NCBI GenBank assembly: GCA_030323885.1
Contig: CM059196.1
Location: 41,013,798-41,077,797, forward strand
Source of the DNA: Branchipolynoe longqiensis
Taxonomy: Eukaryota > Annelida > Polychaeta > Phyllodocida > Polynoidae
Direction: 5' to 3'
Length of the DNA: 64,000 nt
In this document: positions 22,649 to 36,000 of the stretch, one piece after another
Position numbering within the stretch: the first letter of the stretch is position 1
Layout of the letters: each line of letters begins with the position of its first letter
Made by a program: the position numbers and the translations under genes
The notes under the pieces: model-generated
The model's input: only the letters and a program-made list of their open reading frames with translations
What the model was told of the DNA's origin: nothing
Database searches by the model: none

Positions 22649-25600
22649 GTTTGTTTATTTTGTTTTTAGGTCCTAGCAAAACTTGTAAGGTTCTGACTTG
22701 TAACACTGTAACAAGTGAATTCCCGTCCTGATAGAACCCTAAGTTTCGAACAGTATGCAATAATGATGAATTTATACATAGCATTATATATATTTCTGCC
22801 TCACTGGGAGTGGGAGACATAGCTGCTGGCCACATTACTCAATATTCGACTCAGTCACATGATACAGATATGACATTTTAAAACCTATTTTTGGGTCGGC
22901 AGCTACATCAAATACGTCCCAACCCACATAGTGACATGACTGTGTGAAAAGGAGTACAATTTGGGGGTTTTAAGCATCAGTTAACTATCGCCTTACAATA
23001 TATATTATAGGCCGCAAAATAAATAGAAAAGACCTTGAAAAATACATAAAATTTAACCCACAATAACATTCACTCCCAGAAACTGACCCATAAGTCACTG
23101 AACCTTCCAGATAGAATTTTCCATTGAGGGTCTTGAGAACAATGTTTAGGTACATTGGGCCTATCACTCTTTGTCTTAAATGGTTAAATTTGGTCTTTTA
23201 TGAGAGTAAATTGTTAATAATGCGGTGTGCTACTATTTGTTCTTTCCACCTGTGGTGGCGTGCTGTAGACGAGGTGCCGACAGTGGAGCCTGGGGAGGAG
23301 CGTGTGGAAGAACCACGAGTGATAATGTCTCCGCAGGCCGAAGGGCAGGAGGCCGAAGTGGAAGAGGATGATGTTACGGTGGAGGTTAGCATGCAGATGT
23401 TTGTTTATTCAAAATTTTACATGCTAGTAACATACATTGTCATAGCAGGACTGGTGCCTACCAACTTTTGGCAGTGCACACTCATGGCAACTATATAAAG
23501 CTACCCAACTGGGAGACCACACTCCCGGCTTGATGACCTGATATTCCACTCGAGTTTCATTATTCTGATACTGAGAAAACCTTGCCTTATCCTAGTAATG
23601 CCAAGTGCCAGTTAGGCTAGGTAGTGACTGATAATGGGTATACATTTTGCATGTCATTAGTTTGACATGGTATGGGTTTGAACCCACAACCTTTCACATG
23701 AGAAGCCAGCTAGTGCTCATAACGATCCGGCCACCACGTCTGCTTTAGTGACCAGAGCTAACATGTTGTCTGCATTGAAAGATTGCGTCATCTGTACGTA
23801 GGCATGTGTCGGATTCTGAGTGCGTGAGCGAAGTGATATACCTATCGAAAGGGTCGAAACCGTAGGCTGAGGTCCCATTTGAAATCACTCCGTTGAAGTA
23901 TGTTTGTCGTAAGTTGAGCCAGCGGAAACGTAGTCCGCTTATTGACAACGTATAAATAACCTTTATCTAACGTACGTCTGGCGTTTCTCCGTGTCTTGAC
24001 GTATTTAACGTATAAGGCGTACTTCTGTCGATCGAATAATGTATATAATGTTCGCTGGTATTCGCTGAACGTTGCGTGAGCGTATGCGAGTGTTTTTTGG
24101 GTCAACGTATGGCTAACTTATGACCAATGTGCCTCCTACTGGGGATAGCTTACTCGTACGCGGCCATACGCTGAGAACGCGGGATGCGTGTTAGTCAAAC
24201 ATTTGGCCATACTGTCTATGATACGCTGTCATATGCTAGCAATACGTCACACATACATTCTGCATACATTCAGTACGTTGTGTATACGTCCAACTTTGCC
24301 TCCTGCACCTAAAAGTTTGATGCGTCTCGACATATTGGGGTGATTTCAGCCATTGGGCCATACACTGACACAATACGTCGTAGTGTGACATGGCCATTAA
24401 CCATTTAAAAGAGCAGGGGAATGCGTGTAGTAATCTACACTGACCTAACAGGCAAGGAGCCATATAAACAGGGAGGTGTGGATAGGGTAACTGCATCAGG
24501 GAGCCTAGGTAGTGTAATGGTTAGGACGCTAGATCCGGAATGGCAATAAGTGTAGGTTCGAATCCTGCTGTAGGTGCAATGTTCCCTTCATTTGCTTCAC
24601 TCCCACGACACTACTATTACTACAGTACTATATTTAGAAGGTCCAATAATAATAATAATAACTTTACTTCGAGTACAGACAGCGTTTCTGATGACACGTG
24701 ACCATTCCATGTTCAGGACGAAGACGACGAGTTCGGCCACTTCCAGGACGAAGATGAGTTTGAGGGTTTTGAGAAGGAGCGGATGGGCCAGGGGAAGGGG
24801 AAAGCCGGCGAGAAGGCACAGGAACCACTCAAAATCACCAAGGTAACATGTGGACATTTACTTGTGCATTGTGGCGTTTTCATTGGCTACATTTCCCGCC
24901 ACTTTTGTTATTCTAAAATATTTTGCATTTAATCATTTTTAAAAGTTATTTTGTATTTGATCAACATTATTTTATATTTGATTTTGTTTTTTATTAATGT
25001 TTGCATTTAATCATTTTTTAAAGTTATTTTGTATTTGATCAACATTATTTTATATTTGATTTAGTTTTTATTAATGTTTTCATAAGAAGTACATTGTCCT
25101 GCAGTATTTGTACACAATAAACACTTGGCTATTGAAATTCGTAGATGTTCGTAGTCATTAAATTAATGTTTTATCACCCTGATATGGATTTTATTCTCTT
25201 TGATCTCAGGAATGCAACGTTTTATTTGGGTCAGTTCTCAGCTCATGTACTCGGGCACAAAGTCCATATCGGGCAATAACAGCTAGAGATAATGACCGTT
25301 TAAATTATGCTAGGTAACAGATAAGCGCAATGGTAAATCAATGTGAACAGTACTTGTAGTCTATTGTGCTTTGTTGTTTGTGACCTTTCTATATATATTT
25401 TGGTTCATGTGCTTTATCTACAGATGATTGATTAATATCATTGAAAACGATTTGACTTCATTAAAGTTGCATAATCGATCGGTTTTAAATTGTCATTAAA
25501 AACTATATATTTGAATAACCTATTCTGCCTAGTTCTGAGTAAGTTTTACGGTAATTGGCAAACTTTCAGGACATTTGAACTAAAAGCATGCAAAGTAATT

Positions 25601-28600
25601 TGATATGTGCACACCAGTTGAAGCCAACGAGAAAATATCCTTGCTACGTTATCTAGGTCACGTCGCCCACAAAATAAGACCAGTGGTTTTGATGCCCCTC
25701 AAACATTAAGACTAAAAAGAAATGATTAATAAGGTGCAGTAACTAAGTTGGGTACGCAGGTTCAAATCTAGATAAGTGTTTTTTACTTTTGAGGATATTA
25801 TCCTTTCATTAGATCATACAACTTTAATGATAACTCAGACACGCTGTCTTACCGGTATACCAGGAATTTCAAATTTTACGTTCTGTCGAATTCTCCATAT
25901 ATATAAGTAGATCAGCAAAAATTTAAAACCATAACAAACAGTATAAATTTAAGCTCTTTCGACAGATCTTGCTGAGACAAACTCAAATCTGTTGTAATTT
26001 TGAAAATATCTTAATGGGGGAGAAAGTTATGGCATTTCTAATGTCAGCTTAATTGTTCAATTTAGTCTGGATTCACCATTATAATAAACTGTGACCATTG
26101 CCACATTGTTACAGCTTTGTATGCTCTCTACGTATTTTGATTTGGGTATTGATGTGTATTTTTGGTGAGATTAGGTTATGTTCTTTCCAGTGATATAAAA
26201 GTTATGAAAATATTCCAATGCAAAAGTACTTTAATCATGGCCGGAATCATGAAAATGCAGGAACATTTGACTATTGACATGGTGACCGACACGCCCCTAT
26301 CGGAATCTGACATAACTACCATATAGCAGGAATAGGGAAACCCCACGTTAATTTAAAACCGGGTCAAACTGTATAGGTATTTACTATTAGCAGACCACCT
26401 ACTAAATGTACTATACATCGGTGCAATGGGAAGTCATGACAATCGAAAACACTATCGAAAGAGTCTAAAAGTTTTAAAATGAGGGAAATGTGGAGACTTT
26501 CGTGTCGGACCTTATGAGCGGACATGGGTTATCATCCCCCCACCCCAAGGCCAGGTCTGAAGGAGTTAATAAACAGAAAAGTGATGAAAAAATATGTCAC
26601 ATCACACATTTCAACTTTCCTACAGATCCCGCTCCACCTGCGAACCAACTGGGACAGTTTTTACATGGAGATGCTGATGCTCGCCGGACTCGGGGTCTAC
26701 TTTTTAAATTTCTTGGCTGGAAAGTCGAAAAATAACCGCCTTGCGCAAGCATGGCTGAATGCGCACAAAGACATTCTAGAAGCAAATTTCAGTGTTGTCG
26801 GTAAGTGTTTTTTTTTGTTTTTTTTAACTTGTAGGCCTACTTTCCTGCTGTGCATCGTTCATGCTGTTGATCAAGTTAATGCATGATCTGATTGCGATTA
26901 GAGACTTTGTTGTGTTTGTTTGGGATTTTATATCATGGCAACATTCAAGGTCATATCAGGATGGGTACTGGCTTGTGACAGTGCACTCAAGGTTATTTTA
27001 TAGTGCTGCCCCACTGGGAGACCAGGCCACTGCCACCATGGCACGATTTTCCACTCACTCACGTTATTCTAACACTGATCTAAGCAGTCCTTGCCCTATC
27101 CTAGTAATGCCAAGCACCAGGTTAGGTATGGACAAGTATCAGTTTTCCAGGAAAAAGCAAGGGCCAATGCCCCGCTGTTGTACCCTTTACAGTGTTTGTA
27201 CATAGTCGGATTATCCGACTTTCATCAAATATTCCTATATTTGCCAGATAGTCATGAAGTCAGATTTTCGATAATTTTGCATTATTTTAGGACGAATCCG
27301 TCAGAATTTTCTTACATTTTTGGTGCAAAACTTAACTTGAATGTCATAAATTCTTTGGAATGTTAATGAAATAAGCTACTTTATTCACAATATATATTGT
27401 TAATTGTCTGACAGCTTTAGTTTTTCATATTTTAAGTACTGGAGGAAAACTAAGATATTGCTTGCACCAAAGTAGAATTTTTTATTTCTGCCTTGTTACA
27501 AACACTGGCTTTGTTTGACGGTGAAAATGTTGCAAACTCTGGGTGACATGAGGCTGAGTGACGTTGGCGGCTTGACACGCCCTGCTTGCTGCAGGTGACG
27601 ATGGACAGTCGACTGAGGTGCAACGGGGTGTATTGATGCGTGAGTCAGAGAACATCTACTCGCTCTGGTGTAGCGGCCGCACATGCTGTGAGGGCATGCT
27701 CGTCACACTCAAACTGCTCAAGCGCCAAGATCTCGTCAGCACCATCACGCGCATGCTCAAACCAGCCTCGGACCAAATCGTGCGTAGTACCACTGAACCC
27801 TTAAATAGGCTTTTGCAAAAACTAATCTAACCAAGTAATAATTATAAGTATTTAACAATTGCTATCATCCTCAATAGTAGATATTCAGAAGTAATAACTT
27901 AGAAGAACCATGGTTGTATGTATGAAAATCTTATGGAATCACCTCTTTCTACTCAGTTGAGCCACAAAGCCACCATGTACCTTTTAGGCCTAAACAAAAA
28001 GAAAAAAGTGTTGTGTTTCTGATTGCCGTCTGACCCTGCAAAATGTTGTCGTCTGACCATACATTTTTGTTGCTTAAACGAAAATGTTCTGACAAATTTC
28101 ATGGGTCGTTAAGCCAAATTACATCATGGTCAATGGATTTATCGTTAAACATTTAACCAAAATTAATTAAATTAAATTTGTTTAAATTTCGTACAAAAGC
28201 TGTGTAGTTTGATGAAAGTGTCAATATTTCTAAGCCAAAACGCCGGTTAAATTTGATTCTATGCATGAAACTTGAATGTAGAACATATCAATGTTGAAGC
28301 CTGCGCATGTGCAGTATTTCGGTGTTCAAACTTAACTTTAAGATAATTTACTTCAGACTACAATGTAAAGTAGAATTTAATAATCAACCTGATATATTTG
28401 TAAAAGAAAAAATATGACAGAAACTCTAAATCATCGAACTATGCAACTTTATCTAGGGCGAATTTTAATTGATTATTCATGATGTGATAATTGATTTGAA
28501 TACGTAACATACATTATGTGTTGTGTACAGATAGTAAAGATAAACATAATTGAATACGTAATGTACATTGTGCATGTGTTGTGTTCAGATAGTAAAGGTA

Positions 28601-31600
28601 ACCAGAATTGAATACGTAATATACATTGTGCATGTGTTGTATTCAGATAGTAAAGGTAACCAGAATTGAATACGTAATGTACATTGTGCATGTGTTGTGT
28701 TCAGATAGTAAAGGTAACCAGAATTGAATATGTAATGTACATTGTACATGTGTGGTGTTCAGATAGTAACGGTAACCAAAATTGAATACGTAATGTACAT
28801 CATGTGTGTGTTGAGTGCAGATAGTGAAGGTAGATTTGAATATGTAATGTACATTATGCATGTGTTGTGTTCAGATAGTGAAGGTAACCAGAATTGAATA
28901 CGTAATGAACATAGTGTATGTGTTGTGTACAGAAAGTATAGATAATCAGATTTGAATACGTAATGTACATCGTGTGTGTGTTTTGTATTCAGATAGTGAA
29001 GGTAACGATGGACGAACTAGAGATGGAGAACTTCGTCTTCTGCCTGGCGCATAAACGAATCGTGTCGAAGCTGCAGAAGGAGATGCAAGACCTGGTAAGA
29101 CGGCAGCGATTCACTCTTCCAACTGTTGGCAGTGAGTCTGTATGGGAGCCTCGCACTACAAATTCCAATTGGGTGTGACTATTTGAGCAAATGGCACATT
29201 TGAGTGATTTGTGTCAGGGATCGAGGTGAGGGGCCGGGGCACATAAATGTCCGCGTTTTTGCTGATTTTCCATGAAAAAGTGGACAGCCATTTCACTACT
29301 GGAGAATTACCGGAAGTTAGAATTCCACGTTTTTTGTTTTGGTTTGTTTTTGTCAGAGGCAACTGATCTCTGCACATGTATGGTAATAATATATCATCTA
29401 TATGTTAAAAAGACATTTTTAATTCATCTAAATACAATATTTATTTCAGCATAGAGGCACTTTTTTCTACCTCATCTAGACATTAGACATATTTTGTTCA
29501 CAATGTCTATGCATATTCTACTAACATAAACTAACCTGTTGACAATAAAAATTGTAGGAACAGTGTAACCATTAATGATTGTCTTCCCACTGCCCCTTAT
29601 ATACAAAATGATACGTAAATAAAATAATGAGCCCTGTAGCTAATATATATATTTACACTATTTATATACAAGAAACAAATCAGGGAGCAAGATCTTTGAG
29701 TACATTTCATCCTGTATGGTGGGAAAATAACTTAAAACCGTGTATTATCTTTTCTCTTCCTCAGAGCCTCTTCTGCCCAGAGAAGCGGAGTGCGGACAAA
29801 TTCTCTTTGCCGCCTCAGTTCCAGATGCTGTCCGAGATACCGGAAGCATCTGCCACCATTCTTGACAAGCAGGTACGCAGACTCCAGCTCCCCCAGGAAT
29901 GTACTCAACCAGGTTTTAAACCATGGCGAGTTGCGGACATTGAATCTTGTGATTTAACATGGCCTGGGTTCACTGGTCGTTATATACAAGTCTAGAGAAG
30001 CGCATGTGTGTGGCTGTCACCTTTCGCTACACGCATGTTCCTCACGAATGAACATGGTTCACTGGTCATTATACACAAGTCTAGAGGGACACGCATGTCT
30101 GGCTGTCATGTTTCGCTACATGTGTGTTCCTTGTGTGAACACCTGTCAACTTGTATATATAACCAGAGTTCCTTGTCATTATATACATGTCTAAAGAGGC
30201 ACATCTGGGTGGCCCTCAAATGTCACGACATGCATGTTCCTTGCATGAGCACTGCTCTACTTGTATATGAGACTGTCTCAAAAGGTGCTAAGCAATATGG
30301 GACAAAACTTTGTCCATTGTAACGATCAACATACTATCTGCTTATGCATTTGCTCAGAATAAACTGATTTGTTTTTTACATGGTGTTTCATAATCCCAAT
30401 AGAATACGTATTGATTTGAAGCAAATGACCTTGTGTTTTCAGTGTAACCATTTCTGTGCTGTTTTGTGTCAATCGTTACAATGGACAAAGAAAAAAAGTG
30501 ATCACCTTTTGAGACAGGCTCATATAATAACCATGGTTCACTGGTCGTTATATACAAGTCCAGAGGAGCATATGTGTGGCCGTCATATTTTGCTACATGC
30601 ATGTTTCCTGTGAGAGCGCCTCTCGACTTGTATATACAACAACCAGGGTTCCCTGTTGTTGTATACAGGTTTAGAGGGACACATTTGTGGCCGTCACAGT
30701 TCACTATATGTGTGTTCCTTACATGAGTGCCTCTTGACTCGTATATATAACAACCATAGTTCCTGGTCGTTATATACAGGTCTACAGGGACACGTGAGTG
30801 TGGCCATCATAGTTCATTACATGTGTGTTCTTAGCATCAGTCCCTCTTGACCTGTATATATAATGACTAGGGTTCACTGGTCATTATATACAGGTCTAGA
30901 GGGGCATGTGTGTGTGGCCGTCACGTTTTGCTACATGTGTGTTCCTTGTGTGAGCGCCTCTTGACTTGTATATAACATCCGAGGTTCCTTGGTCATTATG
31001 TACAGGTCTGTAGGGGTACGTCTGTGTGGCCATCACGTTTCGCTACATGTGTGTGGTTGCGTGTATAAACAAGCCTAACCAAGTAATAATTATAAGTATT
31101 TAACAATTGCTATCGTCCTCAATAGTAGATGTTCAGAGGTAATAACTTAAAAGAACCATGTTTGCATGTATGAAAATCTTACGCAATCACCTCTTTCTAC
31201 TCAGTTGAACATTTGATATTTTTACCACGACTAGGCGTTAATGAACAATTATAAAATATCTGCGCTACTTGTTTTAATGCTCGTCCCTGTCTTTGTCTCG
31301 GCAGGTGGTTGCGTGTATAAACAAGCTTGAAAGTATGGTGGAGTATATCCACGTATCCGATCAGTATTCAGGACCCAAGCAGCAGGAGTGAGTATTGTCA
31401 TTCCCTTTTATTTTGGTAAACATTTATTTTTCCAAATAAATTATTTTATTGTCATGTTTCAATGATTAAATATCTACGCGATTTTAAAAATATTTACAGA
31501 GTAATGTGGCACAAAATGGCAAGGGATTAGGATGTATATGACAATAACTGGTTGGTTCGAATCCCGTTCATATATGACCTTTTATGTTGTGAGAATATCA

Positions 31601-32969
31601 AACCTAAGCAAGAAAGTGTTAGGTATGGGTGATAATATAGCCACAAAGGATAGTTAAACCCTGACTGCGGCCTTTTTCTGTGATTCCGGCCTTTTTACCG
31701 TGATTCCCTGACAGCACTAATCCTATCGGGGAAAATCCGCGTCATCGGGGAAATTCGTCGTTGGTATTTAATAATCTCAACTTGATTTCCGCTTTTTTGT
31801 CGGAGACCACTTTCATCCCTGTTGTATGGTGTACATGAGGCTGGCTTTTTATGAAGTTTAAATGTAGGCAGTATTCTGGTGGTGTAGTGAATAGTGCTTT
31901 TACCCACTATTGACCAAGCAATAAGTCACAGTTGCCTCGAATACACGCATCTTTTGGCACTAAACTCTGATGTTGACGTTCTTACAGTGACTCTCAGACG
32001 AGCAAGCAGCCAGAGACCAGCAAAGTACTCATCTTCTGTTTCAATGGTAAGATTATCAAGTCATTTATTTAAATCTCTTAAATCTAAGACACCGGTACCA
32101 AGTATGGTGCTAATAAGAAAACCACACCGAAAAACACCACATTATCTCAGTGGATGTATGGAACTCCCCAACCTCTCCCAACCAGCCACTGCAGGGACAA
32201 ATAGTTTTGCACCTGTCTGGACATGTTCTTGCCGGTGTCAGACCTCTATTTGCTCCCTGAGAGAGTGCCACTCGTAACTTGCAAAAGCCAGCAGCACTTC
32301 AACACTTTTGCGTGCAGCTTTCATGAAATATCATGGTTGACGGAAACAAGCTGAACTCTCTTCCGAAATTCACCTACCTCGGGAGCACTATATCAAGTGA
32401 TGGACGCATTGATGCTGAAATACAGAGGAGGATGGCCAAGGCTAGTGCATCTTTCGGCCGACTATGCCAGAGACTCTGGAACAACCACCATGTGTCCATG
32501 CGGGTCAAAGGCAAGATCTACCGTGCAATCGTGCTATCCCCACTACTATACGGAGCCAAAGCCTGGACAGTGTACAGACGACAGTTGAAAAAGCTGCATG
32601 CCTTCATGATGCGACATCTGCGTTCGATCATGAGGCTAACCTGGAAGGACAAAGTGACAAATAAGGAAATACTCAAACGGACAGGACTGCCCTCTATGGA
32701 AGATCTTCTGATCAAAAAGAATCTCTGGTGGACTGGACACCTCATGATGTCATCAGACAGGCTACCAAAGCAGATCCTTTACTCTCAACTGTCTTCCGGT
32801 TACAGAAAGAGAGGACATCCTCGTCTCCGGTTCAAGGATACCATCAAGAGAAACCTGAATCTGAGAGACATTAAGACCGACTCATGGACATCATTCTCAC
32901 AGCAGAGAGCTAAATGGAGAGCGACAGTCAAGTAATGAAAGCAGTCTTTGTCGCATCGCAACCGACAGC

Positions 32970-33030
<61 letters not shown>

Positions 33031-36000
33031 TGATGATCTCAGTGGGTTTTTACTGCAGTGTCCAGCGAAATTTCCAATCTGATATTGAAGTGGCCAGTTC
33101 GATATAACTCTATGTTTTGCTATTGACATTTGACAGGATGCAGTGGCCGAATCGATAAAAGCGTTGGCTTCCTGTGTGGATGGTCTGGGGTTCGAATCCC
33201 AATAAAAAACTAGTCGATGCCCTATCCTAGAAATGCAGAGTGCCAGACTAGGGAAGACAAGTAATTTTATAAGTCATTAATTTGACTCGGTCGGGGTCGA
33301 ACCCACAACCTTCCGCATGGGAAGCCAGCCATCGCTCTTAACCGATTCAGCCACCAAATTAGGGCATCGTTATAGTACTATATATCTATCTCTGCAATTA
33401 AAGTGGCATTTTTCACTGGCTCCTTAACAATGGCATGTACTTGTAGCAGTTACAATGGCATATTTCACTGGTTCCATAGCTGTGGGGCTTGTGCAGTTCG
33501 TGTGCAGTGTAGCTGTGGTGCGCAGGTGCATATTTGACTGGTTCCTTAGCTGTTGAGTGTTCCGGTCCTTGCTGATGTCCGTAGCAGTGTCATATTCACG
33601 TTTCACTGGTGTTCACTGGTCCTTAGCTGTGGCATGTGCTTGTTGTAGTTCCCGGCCGCGGGCGGTCGATGCCTCAGGACATGGAGAACATGAAGCCTCT
33701 GCTCCAAATGGTCTTCCACTGTATTGAGAAGGTCCGTCGTCTGAAGCTCAGCAAAGAGGTCAGTTTTCAATCATTGTCTTTTATTCTCAGCCTTTAACAA
33801 AATACCCATTGGTATCTCCTTGTGCTGAGCAGTGCTGTGTCTCTTTAGCCTACAGTGTAGCACCTCCAATATTTACTGTCTTTTTCTCCTTTTTGGTGGG
33901 GTTGGGCACACATCGTGAAAGTAGTAGCTCAGCGCAATCATGTATCCTTTTATTTACCTTTTTTCTTCAATTTATTGGCCGTCGTGATATGACCTTAGAT
34001 TTTGCTAGGAGATAACATTCCAACAACCAACCAATCTTCAATTTACAACTAGAGCATTTATTCACCTCTGGGATCTCATAGTGACCTTTTTGACTTCATA
34101 AGTGCCTTTTGATTGTATGCTTTTACATAATGCGTAAAGGTAATGGTTGAATGAAAATAAGACAATGCAACTTCAACACTTCTCGCCTTTGCTGCCAACA
34201 CGGTGTAAAACAACCACCAATCAATCAATCTGGGATCCTTTGACTAGGGGTTTTTCCATCGAAGCATTTAGGTACTTTTCGTTTTTAAAAGTAAATTGTT
34301 CAGGTGCTTTATGTGTAATATAGGTATTATATGTATATAAATTGGTGGTGCTGCTCTTTTAATTATTTATTCCACTGTGATATGCTAATTTGTGATATTT
34401 GCATTCTGTCTGTATATTACTTGCTCCGTCGCGATCGGCACCACCGTCACTTCCGGTGCTGACTATTCAAATAGTTATTTACTCATTTTTAATGTTTATA
34501 TGACCAGACGGGATGGCCGAATGAGTTAGAGCGTCTGTCTCCTGTGTTGGTAGACTGTAGGGTCGTGGGTTCGAACCTTGGTCGAGTCAAACGAATGAAT
34601 TAAAAATGTATACTTATCGCTTCCTAACCTGGCGCTCAGCATTATTAGTATAGGGCAAGGACTGGTTGGCTCAGTGTCAGGACAATGTGACTGAGTGGGA
34701 TATCAGGTCATGGTGCTGGGGGCCTGGTGTTCCAGTGGGGAAGCACTATAGAAGTCGCTATGAGTGCACACTGTTAGAAGTCGGTTCCCGTCCTGATATG
34801 ACCTTAGATGTTGCTAGGACGTAAAACAAAACAAAAATGTTTTTAAATGAGGATATTTAATTGGATTAGTCAATTGAAAGACTAAACCCATGTTAATCTT
34901 TATTGCGAATTCATTGACAGCAGCATGTGGATTATGTTGTAAATTCATCAGTGAGAGGTGGGATTTGTAGACAGGAAGAGGGCAGGGTGTATTGCTCGTA
35001 TAAATGCAGGGTTAAACTGACTTTGAGTTGCTGACAGTCGAAGCAGAAGGCAGACCGTAACCGCCAGAAGGTGGAGGAGTCGTTCCTGAAGGCTTCGCAT
35101 GCACAGCGCCAGGAGGCTGCCCAGCAAAGGCGTGAGGACAAGCGGCGGGCGGAAAAGGAGCGCATCATGAATGAGGAGGATCCTGACAAACAGCGCAAGT
35201 GGGAGGTGAGCCTGGGTGTGTGAATCGGGTTAAAGCTGCATCATCTGAGGGAAGCCTGAAATTATCTAAACCAAAATACTTAACCTAGATTTGATCCTAT
35301 ATCTCAGGCTTAGATACTGGTGCACTTATTAAGTATTTGTTGCTGCATGGAAAGAATGTTAAAGCTGCATAGTCCGATGAAGCTTCACATTTTCAAAATC
35401 AAAACAATTATCTAGATTTGATTCTACATATCTAACTTAGATAGATACTGATGCACTTATTAAGTATGTGTTGCCACATAGAAGGGAATACTAGGCCAAT
35501 TTAATAGAACCTCTTTCTGCAGAAGCCTATGGTGCCAGAGTTTTGGCGTGCTTGCCAAAATTGATTTGACATGTTTACCTTTGAAATATTTCAAAAGTTA
35601 GGCATTTAAAATAAAAATTACTTGAAACAAAAGTAAGGTAGATTATGACAATCAATTTAATCTATTTATCTCAGAAAAATGACAGAACCTCAAAACCATC
35701 GGACTATGCAACTTTAAGTAAAGTTAATAGTAAACTTGGCACTGCTGCAAGTCGTGCATTCAGAATGGGATGAAAATATTTGGGTTGAAATCTAGGTAAG
35801 TGTTTAGGTTTTGAAAATTTGATGCTTTCATCAGACTATGCAGCTTTAAGTTTAATTGATAGTTCAAGCACCATCTATTGATTACAACAATTATGATAAC
35901 ACATCTTGCTATTTGGGCGCAATGTAGGTTCAGCTATGTAACATAACTGAAGGCTGCTTGGAATAGTACTATTGTTGCACAGTGCATCTAGTGTACTAGT

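Noticed and set aside
22485..22835. 116-codon minus-strand ORF.
   Set aside because: Shadow of CCDC47 exon 1 on the other strand.
23750..24400. A conserved exon or regulatory island, because of the CpG-rich words.
   Set aside because: No consistent reading frame. One edge resembles the inverted end of a TIR element, so a decayed transposon is simpler.
28497..28990. CRISPR-like array.
   Set aside because: Units are contiguous with no unique spacers, in an animal intron. It is a minisatellite.
34503..34600. Possible tRNA genes (also at 5052, 24500, 33138, 48400, 52808, 58070).
   Set aside because: A and B boxes are present, but acceptor and anticodon arms do not pair properly and the sequences run into SINE bodies that occur many times.
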